Shown: positions 1 to 10,682, counted from the stretch's first letter. The stretch is 64,000 nucleotides of DNA from Lacimicrobium alkaliphilum (GCF_002591895.1 NZ_NISX01000003.1:79732-143731), one strand, 5' to 3'. Notes: generated by a model not told the origin, from the sequence alone. Translations and numbers: made by a program.

Positions 1-6
1 GGCCAT

Positions 7-14
7 CCCCATCT
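7..14 (+). promoter_or_regulatory. sigma32-type -10 element of groESL
   Basis: CCCCATCT matches the heat-shock sigma factor -10 consensus CCCCATNT exactly and lies about 105 bases upstream of groES. The partner -35 element (CTTGAAA-like) would fall off the left edge of the window, so only half of the promoter is visible. Heat-shock control of groESL by RpoH is standard in gammaproteobacteria. Confidence 0.55.
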
Positions 15-119
15 TGGCTGTCAGTAAAGATTCCGACTGGCAGGCGAGCCTGTAGTCATACATTCCCCGAGTGATCGGGACTTATCCATAGATATTGGTA
101 ATTTTCAGGAGATTTGAGA

Positions 120-413
120 ATGAAAATCCGTCCTTTACACGATCGCGTTATCATCAAGCGCCAAGAGCAAGAGAGCAAGTCTGCTGGAGGTATCGTACTG
201 ACTGGCTCTGCTGCCGAGAAGTCTACCCGTGGTGAGATCATTGCCGTTGGTAATGGTCGCATCCTTGAAAATGGCGAAGTAAAAGCCCTGGATGTGAAAG
301 TGGGCGACAGCGTAATTTTCAATGATGGCTACGGCGTCAAAACAGAAAAAATGGATGGCGAAGAAGTGCTTATCATGAGCGAAAGCGACATCCTGGCTGT
401 AGTTGAAGCCTGA
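120..413 (+). CDS. groES: Co-chaperonin GroES
   Basis: GroES forms the heptameric lid of the GroEL folding chamber in the cytoplasm and controls ATP-dependent release of substrate proteins. The protein is 97 residues, the usual length, starts [14 protein letters not shown] and contains the mobile loop ([20 protein letters not shown]). A TTG two codons upstream also opens the frame, but the ATG at 120 has a good AGGAG-type ribosome site (107-112) and gives the canonical N-terminus. groEL follows after 40 bases with no terminator between, so the two form the classical operon. Confidence 0.98.
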   Translation: MKIRPLHDRVIIKRQEQESKSAGGIVLTGSAAEKSTRGEIIAVGNGRILENGEVKALDVKVGDSVIFNDGYGVKTEKMDGEEVLIMSESDILAVVEA

Positions 414-441
414 TACGGCCCATTGATTTAACTGAATTTAG

Positions 442-2091
<1,650 letters not shown>

Positions 2092-2117
2092 TCTGCCCCC
2101 AGGCTAAGTAATCTGAG

Positions 2118-2144
2118 AAGCCCGGTCCTGTACCGGGCTTTTTT
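2118..2144 (+). terminator. Rho-independent terminator after groEL
   Basis: A 9-bp perfect stem, AAGCCCGGT (2118-2126) and ACCGGGCTT (2132-2140), encloses a 5-base loop and runs into six Ts. It ends the groESL transcript. Confidence 0.93.
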
Positions 2145-2225
2145 GTGTCTGTATTCCATAAAAATCTGTTTGCCAGCGACAGCTTTGGTAAGGTAACTTC
2201 AGGCTAAACAGATTAAAGGATTAAA

Positions 2226-2444
2226 ATGAAGTACTTATTTCTGCCTGTTGCTATGTTCTTAACTGGTTGCGCCTCCCAGGATTTGAATGAGCAGTTTGAA
2301 GACAGGCTGCTTGAAGCCGCCACCGGCAAAGATTATTCCCGCAACCCCTCTCATTGCGAGAATATTAAACGCCGATGTATAGATAAAGATTATGCGCAGT
2401 GGACTCAGAAAAATGGGCAGATAGCCTGCGCCTGCAACACCTGA
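2226..2444 (+). CDS. Small lipoprotein of unknown function
   Basis: This 72-residue protein has a lipoprotein signal peptide (MKYLFLPVAMFLTGC) with a clear lipobox LTGC, so the mature protein would begin at Cys15 and be membrane-anchored. The mature part is short and polar and has four further cysteines (HCENIKRRC and IACAC near the end), which could form disulfides in the periplasm. An AAAGGA ribosome site precedes the ATG. I recognise no family. The gene stands alone between the groEL terminator and the methyltransferase gene. Confidence 0.75.
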   Translation: MKYLFLPVAMFLTGCASQDLNEQFEDRLLEAATGKDYSRNPSHCENIKRRCIDKDYAQWTQKNGQIACACNT

Positions 2445-2454
2445 AGCTTAATCA

Positions 2455-2919
2455 ATGATGCAAAAACTTGAACTTCGTATTCCTCCTGTTGTGCAGGTAG
2501 CCATTTTCGCATTGGCAATGTGGCTGCTGGATCGGTGGTTTCCGGCAGCGGCTCTGGAGCTGCCTGCTAATCTCTGGATGGCAATTTTACTGGCTGTGGC
2601 GGGCGCTGCCATCGCTTTGTCCGGGGTATGGGCGTTCCGGCGCGCGCAAACCACAGTCGACCCAAGGGTACCGGATCAGGCCAGTAGCCTGGTAACAGGC
2701 GGTATTTACCGTTATAGCCGTAATCCAATGTATCTGGGTTTTCTGCTGGTGTTGCTGGGGTGGGCAACGTATCTTGCTAACCCCTTCAGCCTGCTTGTGC
2801 TACCGCTATTTGTACTGGTGATGAATCGCTTGCAGATTGTTCCGGAAGAGCGCTTTATGCTGGAAAAATTCGGTGCGGAATTTAACAACTATAAGGCCAG
2901 CGTCAGGCGCTGGATATAA
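2455..2919 (+). CDS. Isoprenylcysteine carboxyl methyltransferase (ICMT)-like membrane protein
   Basis: The 154-residue protein has several hydrophobic membrane segments (around residues 11-28, 40-60, and a long one around 95-125) and the ICMT/PEMT-family core: GGIYRYSRNPMYLG near residue 82, then the charged C-terminal PEERFMLEKFG stretch. This places it among small SAM-dependent membrane methyltransferases, but the bacterial substrates are generally unknown. Two adjacent ATGs (2455, 2458) are possible starts. It ends one base before the cation-transporter start, so the two are probably co-transcribed and may act in the same metal-stress context (inference). Confidence 0.85.
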   Translation: MMQKLELRIPPVVQVAIFALAMWLLDRWFPAAALELPANLWMAILLAVAGAAIALSGVWAFRRAQTTVDPRVPDQASSLVTGGIYRYSRNPMYLGFLLVLLGWATYLANPFSLLVLPLFVLVMNRLQIVPEERFMLEKFGAEFNNYKASVRRWI

Positions 2920-2920
2920 T

Positions 2921-3535
2921 ATGAGTGGATGTTGTAACAGCAGCTGTTCGGTAGACGCCCTGCGCCAACGGCAAAAAGGCACCCTGCAGATCGTGTTGGG
3001 TATCAATGCAGTGATGTTTGTCGTTATTGCCGTTGCCGCCTTCTATGCTAACTCCAGTGCGTTACTGGCCGACAGTCTGGACAATCTCGGCGATGCACTG
3101 ACCTATGCGCTGAGCTTGTATGTGGTATCGCGCAGTGCACGGGCCAAAGCGAAAGTGGCACTATTTAAAGGGCTGCTGATTTTTGTTGCGGGCTGTGTAG
3201 TAGCCGGGCAAATTTTATACAGGCTTTGGGTGCCGGGTATGCCTGTGTTTGAACTAATGGGAACCTTTAGCCTGATTGCTCTGGCAGCCAATTCGGTTTG
3301 CCTTTATCTGCTATGGCGGCACCGTCATGAGGATGTCAATATGAGCTCAGTATGGGAGTGCTCCCGCAACGATATCGCTACGAATTTGTCTGTGTTTATT
3401 GCCGCCGGAGCAGTCTGGCTGACGGGTTCCGGCTGGCCGGATATTTTGGTGGCTGTGGGCCTGGTAGTACTGCTAATGCGCTCGTCACTGCGTGTGTTGT
3501 CTTCTGCTACTGCGGAGCTGCGCCGTGAGCATTAA
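2921..3535 (+). CDS. CDF-like cation transporter
   Basis: The 204-residue integral membrane protein has a cysteine-rich N-terminus (MSGCCNSSCSVDA) followed by about six hydrophobic segments. The segment FYANSSALLADSLDNLGDALTYAL matches TM2 of cation diffusion facilitators, where the Asp residues (ADSLDNLGD) bind metal. TM5 appears as ECSRNDIATNLSVFIAAGAVW, with an Asn-Asp pair at the position of the second metal ligands. The usual cytoplasmic C-terminal CDF domain is absent, so this is a short form. The reading frame is open further upstream, but the ATG at 2921 abuts the stop of the methyltransferase gene. Efflux of a divalent or heavy metal is the likely role. Confidence 0.82.
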   Translation: MSGCCNSSCSVDALRQRQKGTLQIVLGINAVMFVVIAVAAFYANSSALLADSLDNLGDALTYALSLYVVSRSARAKAKVALFKGLLIFVAGCVVAGQILYRLWVPGMPVFELMGTFSLIALAANSVCLYLLWRHRHEDVNMSSVWECSRNDIATNLSVFIAAGAVWLTGSGWPDILVAVGLVVLLMRSSLRVLSSATAELRREH

Positions 3536-4043
3536 ACTTATTGCTCCGGATATGCGCTACCAGCAAAGCTATCATCAGTATATTCAGGAACTGGGAGATG
3601 AGGAGCGCTATCCGTTTCCGCTGGATTTTGACTATCAGGATTTTCCAGCCTACCTGGCACGATTAACAGAATTTGAGCAGGGCGTTAACCTGCCGCCTGG
3701 TTATGTACCCAGCAGCACATACTGGCTGGTTGAGAATGACGAGCTTATCGGTGTATCCAGTCTTCGTCATAGTTTAAACGACATTATCCGCCACGCAGGT
3801 GGCCATATTGGTATGAGTATTCGCCCTTCGCACCGGGGAAAAGGTCTGAGTAAAACGCTGCTACAGCTGACCATAGGCAAGGCGAAAGCAATGGGTATTG
3901 AGACGGTACACATTCATTGTTACCGGCACAACACCGCCTCGGCACGGATGATTCTGGCCTTCGGTGGTGTTCTTGAGTCTGAGGTAATCCTCGATCAGAA
4001 GCCGCAATCAGACATTATTCAGCGCTATCTGTGCGCGGTGTAA
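3525..4043 (+). CDS. GNAT-family N-acetyltransferase
   Basis: This 172-residue protein carries the GNAT fold, with the acetyl-CoA pyrophosphate-binding loop RPSHRGKGLSKTLL (R/QxxGxG type) near residues 106-119 and the later HCYRHNTASARMILAFGG block typical of the C-terminal half. The likely start is GTG at 3525, inside the last codons of the transporter gene and 8 bases after a GGAG. The longer open frame from 3492 would overlap too deeply. The substrate cannot be predicted. It overlaps and is probably translated with the upstream transporter. Confidence 0.85.
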   Translation: MSIKLIAPDMRYQQSYHQYIQELGDEERYPFPLDFDYQDFPAYLARLTEFEQGVNLPPGYVPSSTYWLVENDELIGVSSLRHSLNDIIRHAGGHIGMSIRPSHRGKGLSKTLLQLTIGKAKAMGIETVHIHCYRHNTASARMILAFGGVLESEVILDQKPQSDIIQRYLCAV

Positions 4044-4073
4044 CCTAAAAGGCTGGTCGCTACAGGCTCTCAC

Positions 4074-4364
4074 TTAAGCCTGCTTTTTTTCCAGTTTGAC
4101 CACTTCGGCCTTTTCCTGTTCCAGCAGGCTTTGGGCATCGGTGCCTTTAAACAGTTTTGTGACCTTGTCTTTATTCTGTGACAGCATTATCGACAATTCT
4201 TCCAGCAAACCGTCCTCGATTTTCAGTCCTTTGGCCTGGATATAATCGGCCAGGTTATCGGCCACATCCAGCATCTTGTCGTATTGATCCGCTTCTTTTT
4301 TGTCTGTTGTCACCAGCTTCTCTGCCCCTTTGTGTTCAACCACATAGCGTACGATGATCGCCAT
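4074..4364 (-). CDS. yebG: DNA damage-inducible protein YebG
   Basis: The protein is 96 residues, the same length as E. coli YebG, and shares its pattern: YVVEHKGAEKLVTTDKKEAD followed by YDKMLDVADNLADYI. YebG is a small SOS-induced protein of poorly known function. The ribosome site AGGAGA lies 7 bases before the ATG. A LexA box sits 45 bases upstream, which supports both the identity and SOS control. It is transcribed convergently with the GNAT gene. Confidence 0.93.
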   Translation of the reverse strand: MAIIVRYVVEHKGAEKLVTTDKKEADQYDKMLDVADNLADYIQAKGLKIEDGLLEELSIMLSQNKDKVTKLFKGTDAQSLLEQEKAEVVKLEKKQA

Positions 4365-4408
4365 AACAATCTCCTGTGTTGGAAAGTCATGTCAGCATAA
4401 CATGCTAA

Positions 4409-4424
4409 CTGTATAAATAAACAG
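4409..4424 (-). promoter_or_regulatory. LexA (SOS) box upstream of yebG
   Basis: CTGTATAAATAAACAG fits the CTG-N10-CAG LexA consensus and is close to the ideal CTGTATATATATACAG. The symmetric flank (AACTGT / ACAGTT) extends the dyad. It lies 45 bases from the yebG start codon, so LexA repression of yebG is expected. Confidence 0.88.
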
Positions 4425-4580
4425 TTATCGGCATGTTTTTATATCCACATACAAGCTACCCTTTAAAGAGTGTCTCTTAACCACCAAGTTAAAGGATACC
4501 GCCAGCAACGGGAAAATCTGATCAGTTTTATTTCGGATCATTTGCTGTTATTGCCATTCTATTGATAGGAGAACGTAAAG

Positions 4581-4784
4581 ATGTCAAATTCATCGAGCAA
4601 AATTGAAGGCATTGGCGAAATGTCAGGCCTGAAAACCATTATCGTCAATGGCAATCTGGACAGCCTGAAACAGGCTTTGGGAGATAAAACCCTGAACGAA
4701 CTGGAAGTGGGTTACCTGATCGATCTGGCCAAACTGAATAATGAACCTGAGATGGTTAAACTACTTAAGCAGCACGCCGGGTAA
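4581..4784 (+). CDS. Small hypothetical protein
   Basis: This 67-residue soluble protein has no signal peptide or membrane segment. The C-terminal part (TLNELEVGYLIDLAKLNNEPEMVKLLKQH) reads as two short amphipathic helices, slightly ankyrin-like in pattern. A good AGGAGA ribosome site is 9 bases before the ATG. I recognise no family. The neighbours are yebG, divergent at the left, and a repeat-filled gap at the right. Confidence 0.6.
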   Translation: MSNSSSKIEGIGEMSGLKTIIVNGNLDSLKQALGDKTLNELEVGYLIDLAKLNNEPEMVKLLKQHAG

Positions 4785-4826
4785 AAAGTTATCAAAACCT
4801 GAATCTTTGGGAAAGACTAAAAATAA

Positions 4827-5200
4827 CCACAGAGGCACAGAGAACACAGAGGGGTAAAAGGAAACTAGAGCATTAAAACCTCTTTGTCTCTGGGGTTACA
4901 TTTCCTGTTCGTGTTTTTCGTGTGGTTCGTGGTAAAAAGCCTTCGACCACTAAAAACACTAAAGTCACGAACTAATAACTATCTGTCGCTGAGACGCAAG
5001 GAGCTTACAAGGCCAAGTTCTCTGCGCCTTTGCGCCTTTGCGAGATCGAATTTGACCATCTTTGATAAAGGGGCTGTAGTGTCGAATCTATTCAACAACT
5101 ATCCTGAAGCAGTCCAATAAATTGGACCCTACATGACCACAGAGAACACAGAGCTATCAAGGGTTTAACCCATTTAACTTCTCTGTGCCCTCTGTGGTGA
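4827..5200. repeat. CACAGAG-type dispersed repeats filling the gap before hppA
   Basis: The 456-base stretch 4785-5240 has no convincing gene. It holds copies of a CCACAGAG-rich motif: one at 4827-4854, one at 5137-5153, and an inverted copy (CTCTGTGCCCTCTGTGGTGA) at 5181-5200, which can pair with 5137-5153 to form a hairpin. Related CTTTGCG-type runs (ctctgcgcctttgcgcctt) lie near 5020-5045. The same family recurs at 13505-13704 and 63894-63958. Confidence 0.7.
5112..5133. repeat. GTAGGGTCCAATTTATTGGAC palindromic repeat, single arm
   Basis: Read on the minus strand, this is GTAGGGTCCAATTTATTGGAC, an imperfect palindrome. Paired copies of the same design lie at 13387-13454 and 56640-56710, so this is one member of a dispersed REP-like family in intergenic DNA. 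Confidence 0.7.
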
Positions 5201-5240
5201 ATATTGCTTTTCCTGATGGCTGATAGCTGAAAAACTTATA

Positions 5241-7235
5241 CTACAACAGCGGTGCAATCACCAGGCTGACAATGGCCATAACATTGATCAGAATGTTCAT
5301 AGACGGACCAGAGGTATCTTTAAACGGGTCGCCCACAGTGTCCCCTACCACAGTGGCAGCATGAACATCCGAACCCTTGCCGCCGAAGTTGCCTTTTTCC
5401 ACATGCTTTTTGGCATTGTCCCAGGCACCACCGGCATTGGCCATCATCAGCGCCAGCAACACACAGCCAAGCAATGCACCACCAAGCATTCCGCCAAGGG
5501 CATGAGGGCCAATGATAAAGCCCACCAACGGAGGAACAGCCACCGCCAGTACCCCCGGCAGAATCATTTTCTTAAGCGCCGCTTTGGTAGCAATATCCAC
5601 ACAACGTGCCGTATCAGGCTCAGCCGTGCCCTCCATCAGCCCTTTAATTTCCTTAAACTGACGGCGGATTTCCTGAATCATCTCGAAAGCTGCATCACCC
5701 ACAGCGGTCATGGTAATAGAGGCAATCAGGAAAGGCAGTACCCCACCAATAAACAGCCCCGTCAGTACCATTGGATCGCCCAGATGCAAAGTGAAGTCGG
5801 GATATTTAAGGGTCATGGTTTCCACAAAGGCTGCAATAATGGCCAGCGCCGCAAGCGCCGCAGCACCAATGGCAAAGCCTTTACCGATAGCGGCTGTGGT
5901 ATTACCCAACTCATCCAGCGAGTCAGTAATTTCACGGGTTTCTTTACCCAGGCCACCCATTTCCGCGATACCACCGGCGTTATCAGCCACCGGTCCGTAA
6001 GCGTCAATGGCCATAGTAATGCCCACAGTGGCCAGCATACCCACTGCAGCAATGCCCACGCCATAGAGACCGGATAAACTGGTGGAGATATAGATAATGG
6101 CACATAGCGTCAGTACCGGGATCACAACCGACTGCATACCCACCGACAAACCGGTGATCATAACCGTTGCCGGGCCGGTTTCGCCGGACTTGGCGATTTT
6201 GCGTATGGGCGAACCCGCTGTGTAATACTCAGTAACCAGACCGATAATAATACCGCCTACCGCGCCAGCGACCACCGACCACCACACGTTAGCACTGACA
6301 CCAGCTTGCTGAATCACAAAAAATGCGGCAATCACAAACAACACGGCTGCACCTATGGTACCGGCCCGCAGTGCCACATCGGGTTTGCTGGACGACATCA
6401 TTTTCACCAACAAAATACCCAGCACGGAACAAATCAGGCCTGTTGAGGCGAGCCCCAGCGGCAGAAACATCAGTGTTTCTCTACTGCCCAAATCACTCAT
6501 CACCAGAGTTGAGGCAATGGCAATAGTGGCAATCATAGCGCCGCAATAAGATTCAAAGATATCCGAGCCCATACCGGCAACATCACCGACATTGTCGCCC
6601 ACATTATCGGCAATTACGCCAGGGTTACGGGGATCATCTTCTGGGATACCGGCTTCGATTTTACCCACAAGATCGGCACCAACATCTGCACTTTTAGTGA
6701 ATATTCCGCCACCTACACGGGAGAACAACGCCACACTCGATGCGCCCATACCAAAGCCATGGATAACATGAGCGGTGGCCGGATCATCTCCGAAATACCA
6801 ATACAACATGCCCAGTCCCAAAAGCCCCATTGAGGCCACACAAAGGCCCATCACTGAACCGCCCATAAAGGCTACAGACAATGCGGATGCGGCACCGGAG
6901 TCATGTGCTGCCTGTGTAGTACGTACATTAGCCTTGGTAGCCGTAAACATACCAATGTAGCCTGCGGCAGCGGAGCTTATCGCGCCCACAGCGAAGGCCA
7001 GAGTGGTATTCGCGCCAAGAGAGAAATATAAAAAGATGCCCAGTACCAGCGAGAAGATAAACAACATCTTATACTCTCGATGCATAAACACCATCGCACC
7101 AAGATGAATGCGATCAGCAATCACTTTAATGGTGTCATTGGTTACGGGTATGCGTTTAATCAGTCCGTATATTACGAACGCGAGAATCAGCCCAACCAGG
7201 CCGAACAGCGGTGGCAAATAGAATAAATCAGTCAT
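5241..7235 (-). CDS. hppA: K+-dependent membrane-bound pyrophosphatase (Na+/H+-translocating)
   Basis: This enzyme couples pyrophosphate hydrolysis to Na+ and/or H+ export across the inner membrane. The 664-residue protein has about 16 hydrophobic segments. The substrate-site signature [20 protein letters not shown] lies near residues 187-206, followed by [15 protein letters not shown], and the late [15 protein letters not shown] is also present. The motif [10 protein letters not shown] (near residue 447) has Ala where K+-independent enzymes carry Lys, so the protein belongs to the K+-dependent group. Many of that group pump Na+, but the ion pumped cannot be fixed from sequence alone. The gene is monocistronic and precedes a gap of more than 300 bases. 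Confidence 0.95.
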   Translation of the reverse strand: MTDLFYLPPLFGLVGLILAFVIYGLIKRIPVTNDTIKVIADRIHLGAMVFMHREYKMLFIFSLVLGIFLYFSLGANTTLAFAVGAISSAAAGYIGMFTATKANVRTTQAAHDSGAASALSVAFMGGSVMGLCVASMGLLGLGMLYWYFGDDPATAHVIHGFGMGASSVALFSRVGGGIFTKSADVGADLVGKIEAGIPEDDPRNPGVIADNVGDNVGDVAGMGSDIFESYCGAMIATIAIASTLVMSDLGSRETLMFLPLGLASTGLICSVLGILLVKMMSSSKPDVALRAGTIGAAVLFVIAAFFVIQQAGVSANVWWSVVAGAVGGIIIGLVTEYYTAGSPIRKIAKSGETGPATVMITGLSVGMQSVVIPVLTLCAIIYISTSLSGLYGVGIAAVGMLATVGITMAIDAYGPVADNAGGIAEMGGLGKETREITDSLDELGNTTAAIGKGFAIGAAALAALAIIAAFVETMTLKYPDFTLHLGDPMVLTGLFIGGVLPFLIASITMTAVGDAAFEMIQEIRRQFKEIKGLMEGTAEPDTARCVDIATKAALKKMILPGVLAVAVPPLVGFIIGPHALGGMLGGALLGCVLLALMMANAGGAWDNAKKHVEKGNFGGKGSDVHAATVVGDTVGDPFKDTSGPSMNILINVMAIVSLVIAPLL

Positions 7236-7602
7236 AGTTTCCCCAGCAATTAATCAGGGCGCCTGAGTCCAACACGCTAGCTTGTCGGCCAGCACTGTTG
7301 GCAGGCGCAGAGCGGGGCATCACCACTACAACTTTAAAAACGCGGCTTTACCCCGTTGTTTTATCTAGTTTTTTTGCATTACGCAAAACCACTATAAACG
7401 CCATATGCTGATCTGTCAGCAACTGATTGATGAAAAATACGGCAATTTTTCTACCCCAACTGCTCACAGCCGGATTAAATGCCTTAACGGGCTTGTTAAA
7501 AACCACTTGTCATATTCGTTAACACTTAAATAGCAAATCAACCCCGGATTCTTTGCTAATCTGGCAAACGGGAAATAAATACCACAGAATAAGAGACCAA
7601 TA
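7236..7602. other. Divergent intergenic region between hppA and the DUF885 gene
   Basis: These 367 bases must carry the promoters of both divergent genes. I see AT-rich patches (7360-7400 and 7490-7560) but no promoter, operator or RNA gene that I can defend. Open frames here are short and overlap the start of the DUF885 gene. Confidence 0.4.
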
Positions 7603-9420
7603 ATGAAAAAATCACTGATTACCCTGGCTGTTTGCGCAAGCCTGCTGCAGGCTTGCAGCACCAGCTCAGTCAACACCACTGCCGTCGATTCTAAGCTGGC
7701 CGGGATTATGGCCGAGGCCAGAACCGCTGATGCCCGTCTGGTCGCTCTGACTGATCAGTATATTGAAGAAACCTTACCCAGGGAGCCGATTAATGCGCTG
7801 TTCTTAGGAGATAATCGCTTTAATCATCTGTGGCCTAACAGCTTATCAGCAGAGTTTATTGCAGAGGGCGAAGCGATTTCCCGCAAATATCTGACCGCCG
7901 TTGAGCAAATTGATCGCGCCAGCCTCAAAGGCCAGGAACTGTACACCTATGATATTTTCAAGGGCAACCTTGAACAACAACTTGAGGGCAGCGCTTATCC
8001 TTTTGAACTGCTGCCACTGAACCAGTTTATTTTCAGCCCGCATAACTTTTTTATGCAGCTTGGCGGCGGTGTAAGCGCTCAGCCTTTTAATAACGCCAAA
8101 GATTTCGACAACTTCCTGCAACGGGCCGACGGTTTTGTAATCTGGCTGGATCAGGCCGTTACCAATATGCGCAAGGGTATCGAAATGAATGTGGTGCAGC
8201 CACGCCCGGTAGTGGAATCCATGCTGCCACAGATACAGGCATTGCTGCACGATGATGCCACTCAGAGCGACCTCTTTACACCTCTGAACCAGGCCAAAGA
8301 CAAACTCAGCGAAGAAGACTATCAGCGTCTGCACAGCGCTTATCTGGAATTGGTAGACGAACGACTGACACCCGCTTTTGCCCGCCTGCATACTTTTCTG
8401 CAACAGGAATATCTGCCTGCTGCCCGCGACAGCCATGGCTACGGTGCACTGCCAAACGGCAAAAGCTGGTATGAATTTATGATCAAAACCAATACCACGC
8501 TGGAGCTGGGTGCCGATACGATTCATCAGACAGGTCTTAGTGAAGTGGCAAGGGTGCATAATGAAATGCGTGGTGTGGCCAGTGAAACCGGCTTTGAAGG
8601 TAGCCTGGAAGAATTCTTTGAGTTCCTGAAAACCGATCCGCAGTTCTATTTTGACTCAGAAGAAGAGATTCTTGCCGCTTATGAAGCGGTAAAAGCACGT
8701 ATGGCACCAAGGCTGGAGACCCTGTTCAGTAAGATTCCAAAGGCAGATTATATGGTCAGGCCTTATCCCCCTGCGCAAGCAAAATCGGCACCGGGGGCGT
8801 CCTATATTCCGCCAGCAAAAGATGGCTCCCGACCCGGAGTCTTCTTTGCCAATACCTATAACCTTAAGGGCCAACCTAAATACGGCGTAGAAACCCTGTC
8901 AATTCACGAAGCCTCACCGGGACATCATTTCCAGATTAGTTTGCAACAGGAAATTGAAGGGTTGCCCCGGATTCGTAGTCAGACTTTCTATACAGCCTAT
9001 GCCGAAGGCTGGGCGTTATATGCAGAGAGTCTGGGTAAAGAGCTTGGCTTCTTTACTGACCCGTACCAATATTATGGCAAACTTGATGCCGAGCTGTTCC
9101 GCGCCATGCGCCTGGTTGTCGATACCGGCATTCATGCCAAGGGCTGGAGCCGCGAGCAGGCCATTGACTATATGCTTGCCAACTCCACAATGGCGCGCTC
9201 TGACGTGGAATCCGAAGTAGAGCGATATATGATTATGCCCGGCCAGGCGCTGTCGTATAAAACCGGGCAACTGAAGATCCAGGAACTACGTGACTATGCG
9301 GAAGCTCAGCTTGGTGATCGCTTCGATATCAAGACCTTCCATAGTCTGATTTTGCTGGACGGCCCTTTGCCTTTGCCTTTGCTCGAAAGAAAAATCAAAG
9401 AATGGGTGGCTTCGCCTTAA
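7603..9420 (+). CDS. DUF885 family lipoprotein (putative metallopeptidase)
   Basis: The 605-residue protein begins with a lipoprotein signal peptide (MKKSLITLAVCASLLQAC) and lipobox LQAC. The rest is a mostly helical DUF885 domain. The family signature HEASPGHHF lies near residue 431, a HExxxGHH arrangement that resembles a zinc-binding site, followed by YAEGWALYAESLG, which probably supplies the glutamate ligand. DUF885 proteins are generally regarded as M32/M3-like peptidases, but activity is proven for few. Membrane anchoring suggests a role in peptide degradation in the periplasm. Transcription ends at the hairpin just downstream. Confidence 0.9.
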   Translation: MKKSLITLAVCASLLQACSTSSVNTTAVDSKLAGIMAEARTADARLVALTDQYIEETLPREPINALFLGDNRFNHLWPNSLSAEFIAEGEAISRKYLTAVEQIDRASLKGQELYTYDIFKGNLEQQLEGSAYPFELLPLNQFIFSPHNFFMQLGGGVSAQPFNNAKDFDNFLQRADGFVIWLDQAVTNMRKGIEMNVVQPRPVVESMLPQIQALLHDDATQSDLFTPLNQAKDKLSEEDYQRLHSAYLELVDERLTPAFARLHTFLQQEYLPAARDSHGYGALPNGKSWYEFMIKTNTTLELGADTIHQTGLSEVARVHNEMRGVASETGFEGSLEEFFEFLKTDPQFYFDSEEEILAAYEAVKARMAPRLETLFSKIPKADYMVRPYPPAQAKSAPGASYIPPAKDGSRPGVFFANTYNLKGQPKYGVETLSIHEASPGHHFQISLQQEIEGLPRIRSQTFYTAYAEGWALYAESLGKELGFFTDPYQYYGKLDAELFRAMRLVVDTGIHAKGWSREQAIDYMLANSTMARSDVESEVERYMIMPGQALSYKTGQLKIQELRDYAEAQLGDRFDIKTFHSLILLDGPLPLPLLERKIKEWVASP

Positions 9421-9441
9421 CTCAGGTTACAACAAAATCAG

Positions 9442-9462
9442 GGCCGCTTTTGCGGCCTTTTT
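9442..9462 (+). terminator. Rho-independent terminator after the DUF885 gene
   Basis: The stem GGCCGC (9442-9447) pairs with GCGGCC (9452-9457) around a TTTT loop and is followed by five Ts. Confidence 0.9.
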
Positions 9463-9511
9463 ATTAGTACCAACCCATCTGCATCAGTACTAATTTATCG
9501 ACTAAGGCAGG

Positions 9512-9540
9512 ATGCCATTTGTGGTCAAAAACCGTATAAT
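9512..9540 (+). promoter_or_regulatory. Likely sigma70 promoter of ppa
   Basis: A perfect TATAAT at 9535-9540 is preceded at 17 bases by ATGCCA (9512-9517), which matches TTGACA at four of six positions. It is 40 bases upstream of the ppa start codon. Confidence 0.6.
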
Positions 9541-9580
9541 CCCCGGCATTTCCCGTTAGCTAACCAAAAAGGAATCCTTA

Positions 9581-10129
9581 ATGAGTCTGAACGACGTACC
9601 ATCAGGCAGCAATCTACCTGAAGAAATCAATGTCATCATCGAAATCCCGGCCCACTCTGACCCGGTCAAATACGAAGTTGATAAAGATTCCGGCGCCATT
9701 TTTGTGGACCGTTTTATGTCATCCTGCATGCACTACCCCACCAACTATGGGTATGTGCCGCACACCTTGTCTGATGATGGCGATCCGGTGGATGTACTGG
9801 TCATGACCCCTTTCGCTCTGCTGCCCGGTTGTGTGATCCGCTGCCGCCCGGTTGGGGTACTGAAAATGACCGATGAAGCAGGTGAAGATGCCAAGGTACT
9901 GGCCGTCCCTGCAGACAAGCTGTCTACTATTTATCGTGGTATCAGCGAAATCGATCAGGTGGATGAGTTGCTGAAAAAGCAAATCGAGCACTTCTTCGCC
10001 CATTATAAAGATCTGGAGCCTAACAAATGGGTCAAGATCCAGGGGTGGGAAGACAGCACTGCGGCCAAGAAAGAGATTACCGATAGCGTAAAACGATACA
10101 ATGACGCACCGGACAAGCCGGCCTTCTAA
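9581..10129 (+). CDS. ppa: Inorganic pyrophosphatase, family I
   Basis: Soluble cytoplasmic enzyme that hydrolyses pyrophosphate to two phosphates and pulls biosynthetic reactions forward. The 182-residue length fits the family. The catalytic signature [10 protein letters not shown] (near residues 65-74) supplies the Asp ligands for Mg2+, and the upstream [18 protein letters not shown] segment is typical. The start ATG follows AAAGGA. A membrane pyrophosphatase is encoded 2.3 kb upstream, so the cell has both an energy-conserving and a dissipating enzyme. Confidence 0.97.
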   Translation: MSLNDVPSGSNLPEEINVIIEIPAHSDPVKYEVDKDSGAIFVDRFMSSCMHYPTNYGYVPHTLSDDGDPVDVLVMTPFALLPGCVIRCRPVGVLKMTDEAGEDAKVLAVPADKLSTIYRGISEIDQVDELLKKQIEHFFAHYKDLEPNKWVKIQGWEDSTAAKKEITDSVKRYNDAPDKPAF

Positions 10130-10146
10130 ACTGAGAAACAACCAGG

Positions 10147-10171
10147 AGGTCAGCTGATGCTGGCCTTTTTT
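10147..10171 (+). terminator. Rho-independent terminator after ppa
   Basis: AGGTCAGC (10147-10154) pairs with GCTGGCCT (10159-10166, one G-U pair) around TGAT, then six Ts. Confidence 0.85.
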
Positions 10172-10199
10172 CTTCTCTCAGTCACCACGGAGACTTCTG

Positions 10200-10667
10200 A
10201 TGAAAAAGTGGATTATTGCACTCGCCTTGTTACCCATGCTCGCCTTTGCCGAAGAACCCCTCGAACTGTTCTGGGAAGATTTGATCCCGGAGGATTATCA
10301 ATTGCCGGAACAGCTGGTAGATCATGAAGCCAATAACGACATGACGCAGCAAAGTCTGGACGCACCGGTTGTTGAGGCTTTAAATGGCAGCAGAGTCAGA
10401 ATTCCCGGCTTTGTGGTGCCGCTGGAGGGAGACGAAGAGAAACTCACTGAATTTTTACTGGTACCCTTTTTCGGCGCCTGTATCCACGTCCCGCCACCTC
10501 CGCCGAATCAGATCGTACATGTGAAATTTCCTGCTGGTGCACCGGTAGAGAACCTTTTTGATGCAATATGGTTGACCGGAACGTTGTCGACCGAAGGCTG
10601 GAAGGGAGACATTGCCACTGTCGGATACACGATGCAGGGAACCAAAGTAGAACCTTACGACGGCTAG
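10200..10667 (+). CDS. DUF3299 domain protein, exported
   Basis: The 155-residue protein has a cleavable signal peptide (MKKWIIALALLPMLAFA) and should be periplasmic. The body is a DUF3299 domain, recognisable from the strand-rich RIPGFVVPLEGDEEKLTEF stretch and the hallmark GACIHVPPPPPNQ near residue 97. The function of this family is unknown; members often sit near transporter or metal-handling genes. Here it stands alone after ppa. The start ATG is at 10200, following a GGAGA-type site. Confidence 0.85.
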   Translation: MKKWIIALALLPMLAFAEEPLELFWEDLIPEDYQLPEQLVDHEANNDMTQQSLDAPVVEALNGSRVRIPGFVVPLEGDEEKLTEFLLVPFFGACIHVPPPPPNQIVHVKFPAGAPVENLFDAIWLTGTLSTEGWKGDIATVGYTMQGTKVEPYDG

Positions 10668-10682
10668 CCTGTATTGTTCAGG

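Noticed and set aside
4884-5120. 78-codon open frame in the gap before hppA
   Set aside because: It runs through the CACAGAG/CTTTGCG repeats, has no ribosome site, and its peptide resembles no protein; it is a by-product of the repeat sequence.
5361-6077. 238-codon open frame opposite hppA
   Set aside because: It is fully inside a clear pyrophosphatase gene on the other strand and its His/Gln/Arg-rich product is typical of antisense shadow frames.
7846-8559. 237-codon open frame opposite the DUF885 gene
   Set aside because: Antisense shadow of a well-supported gene, with no ribosome site.
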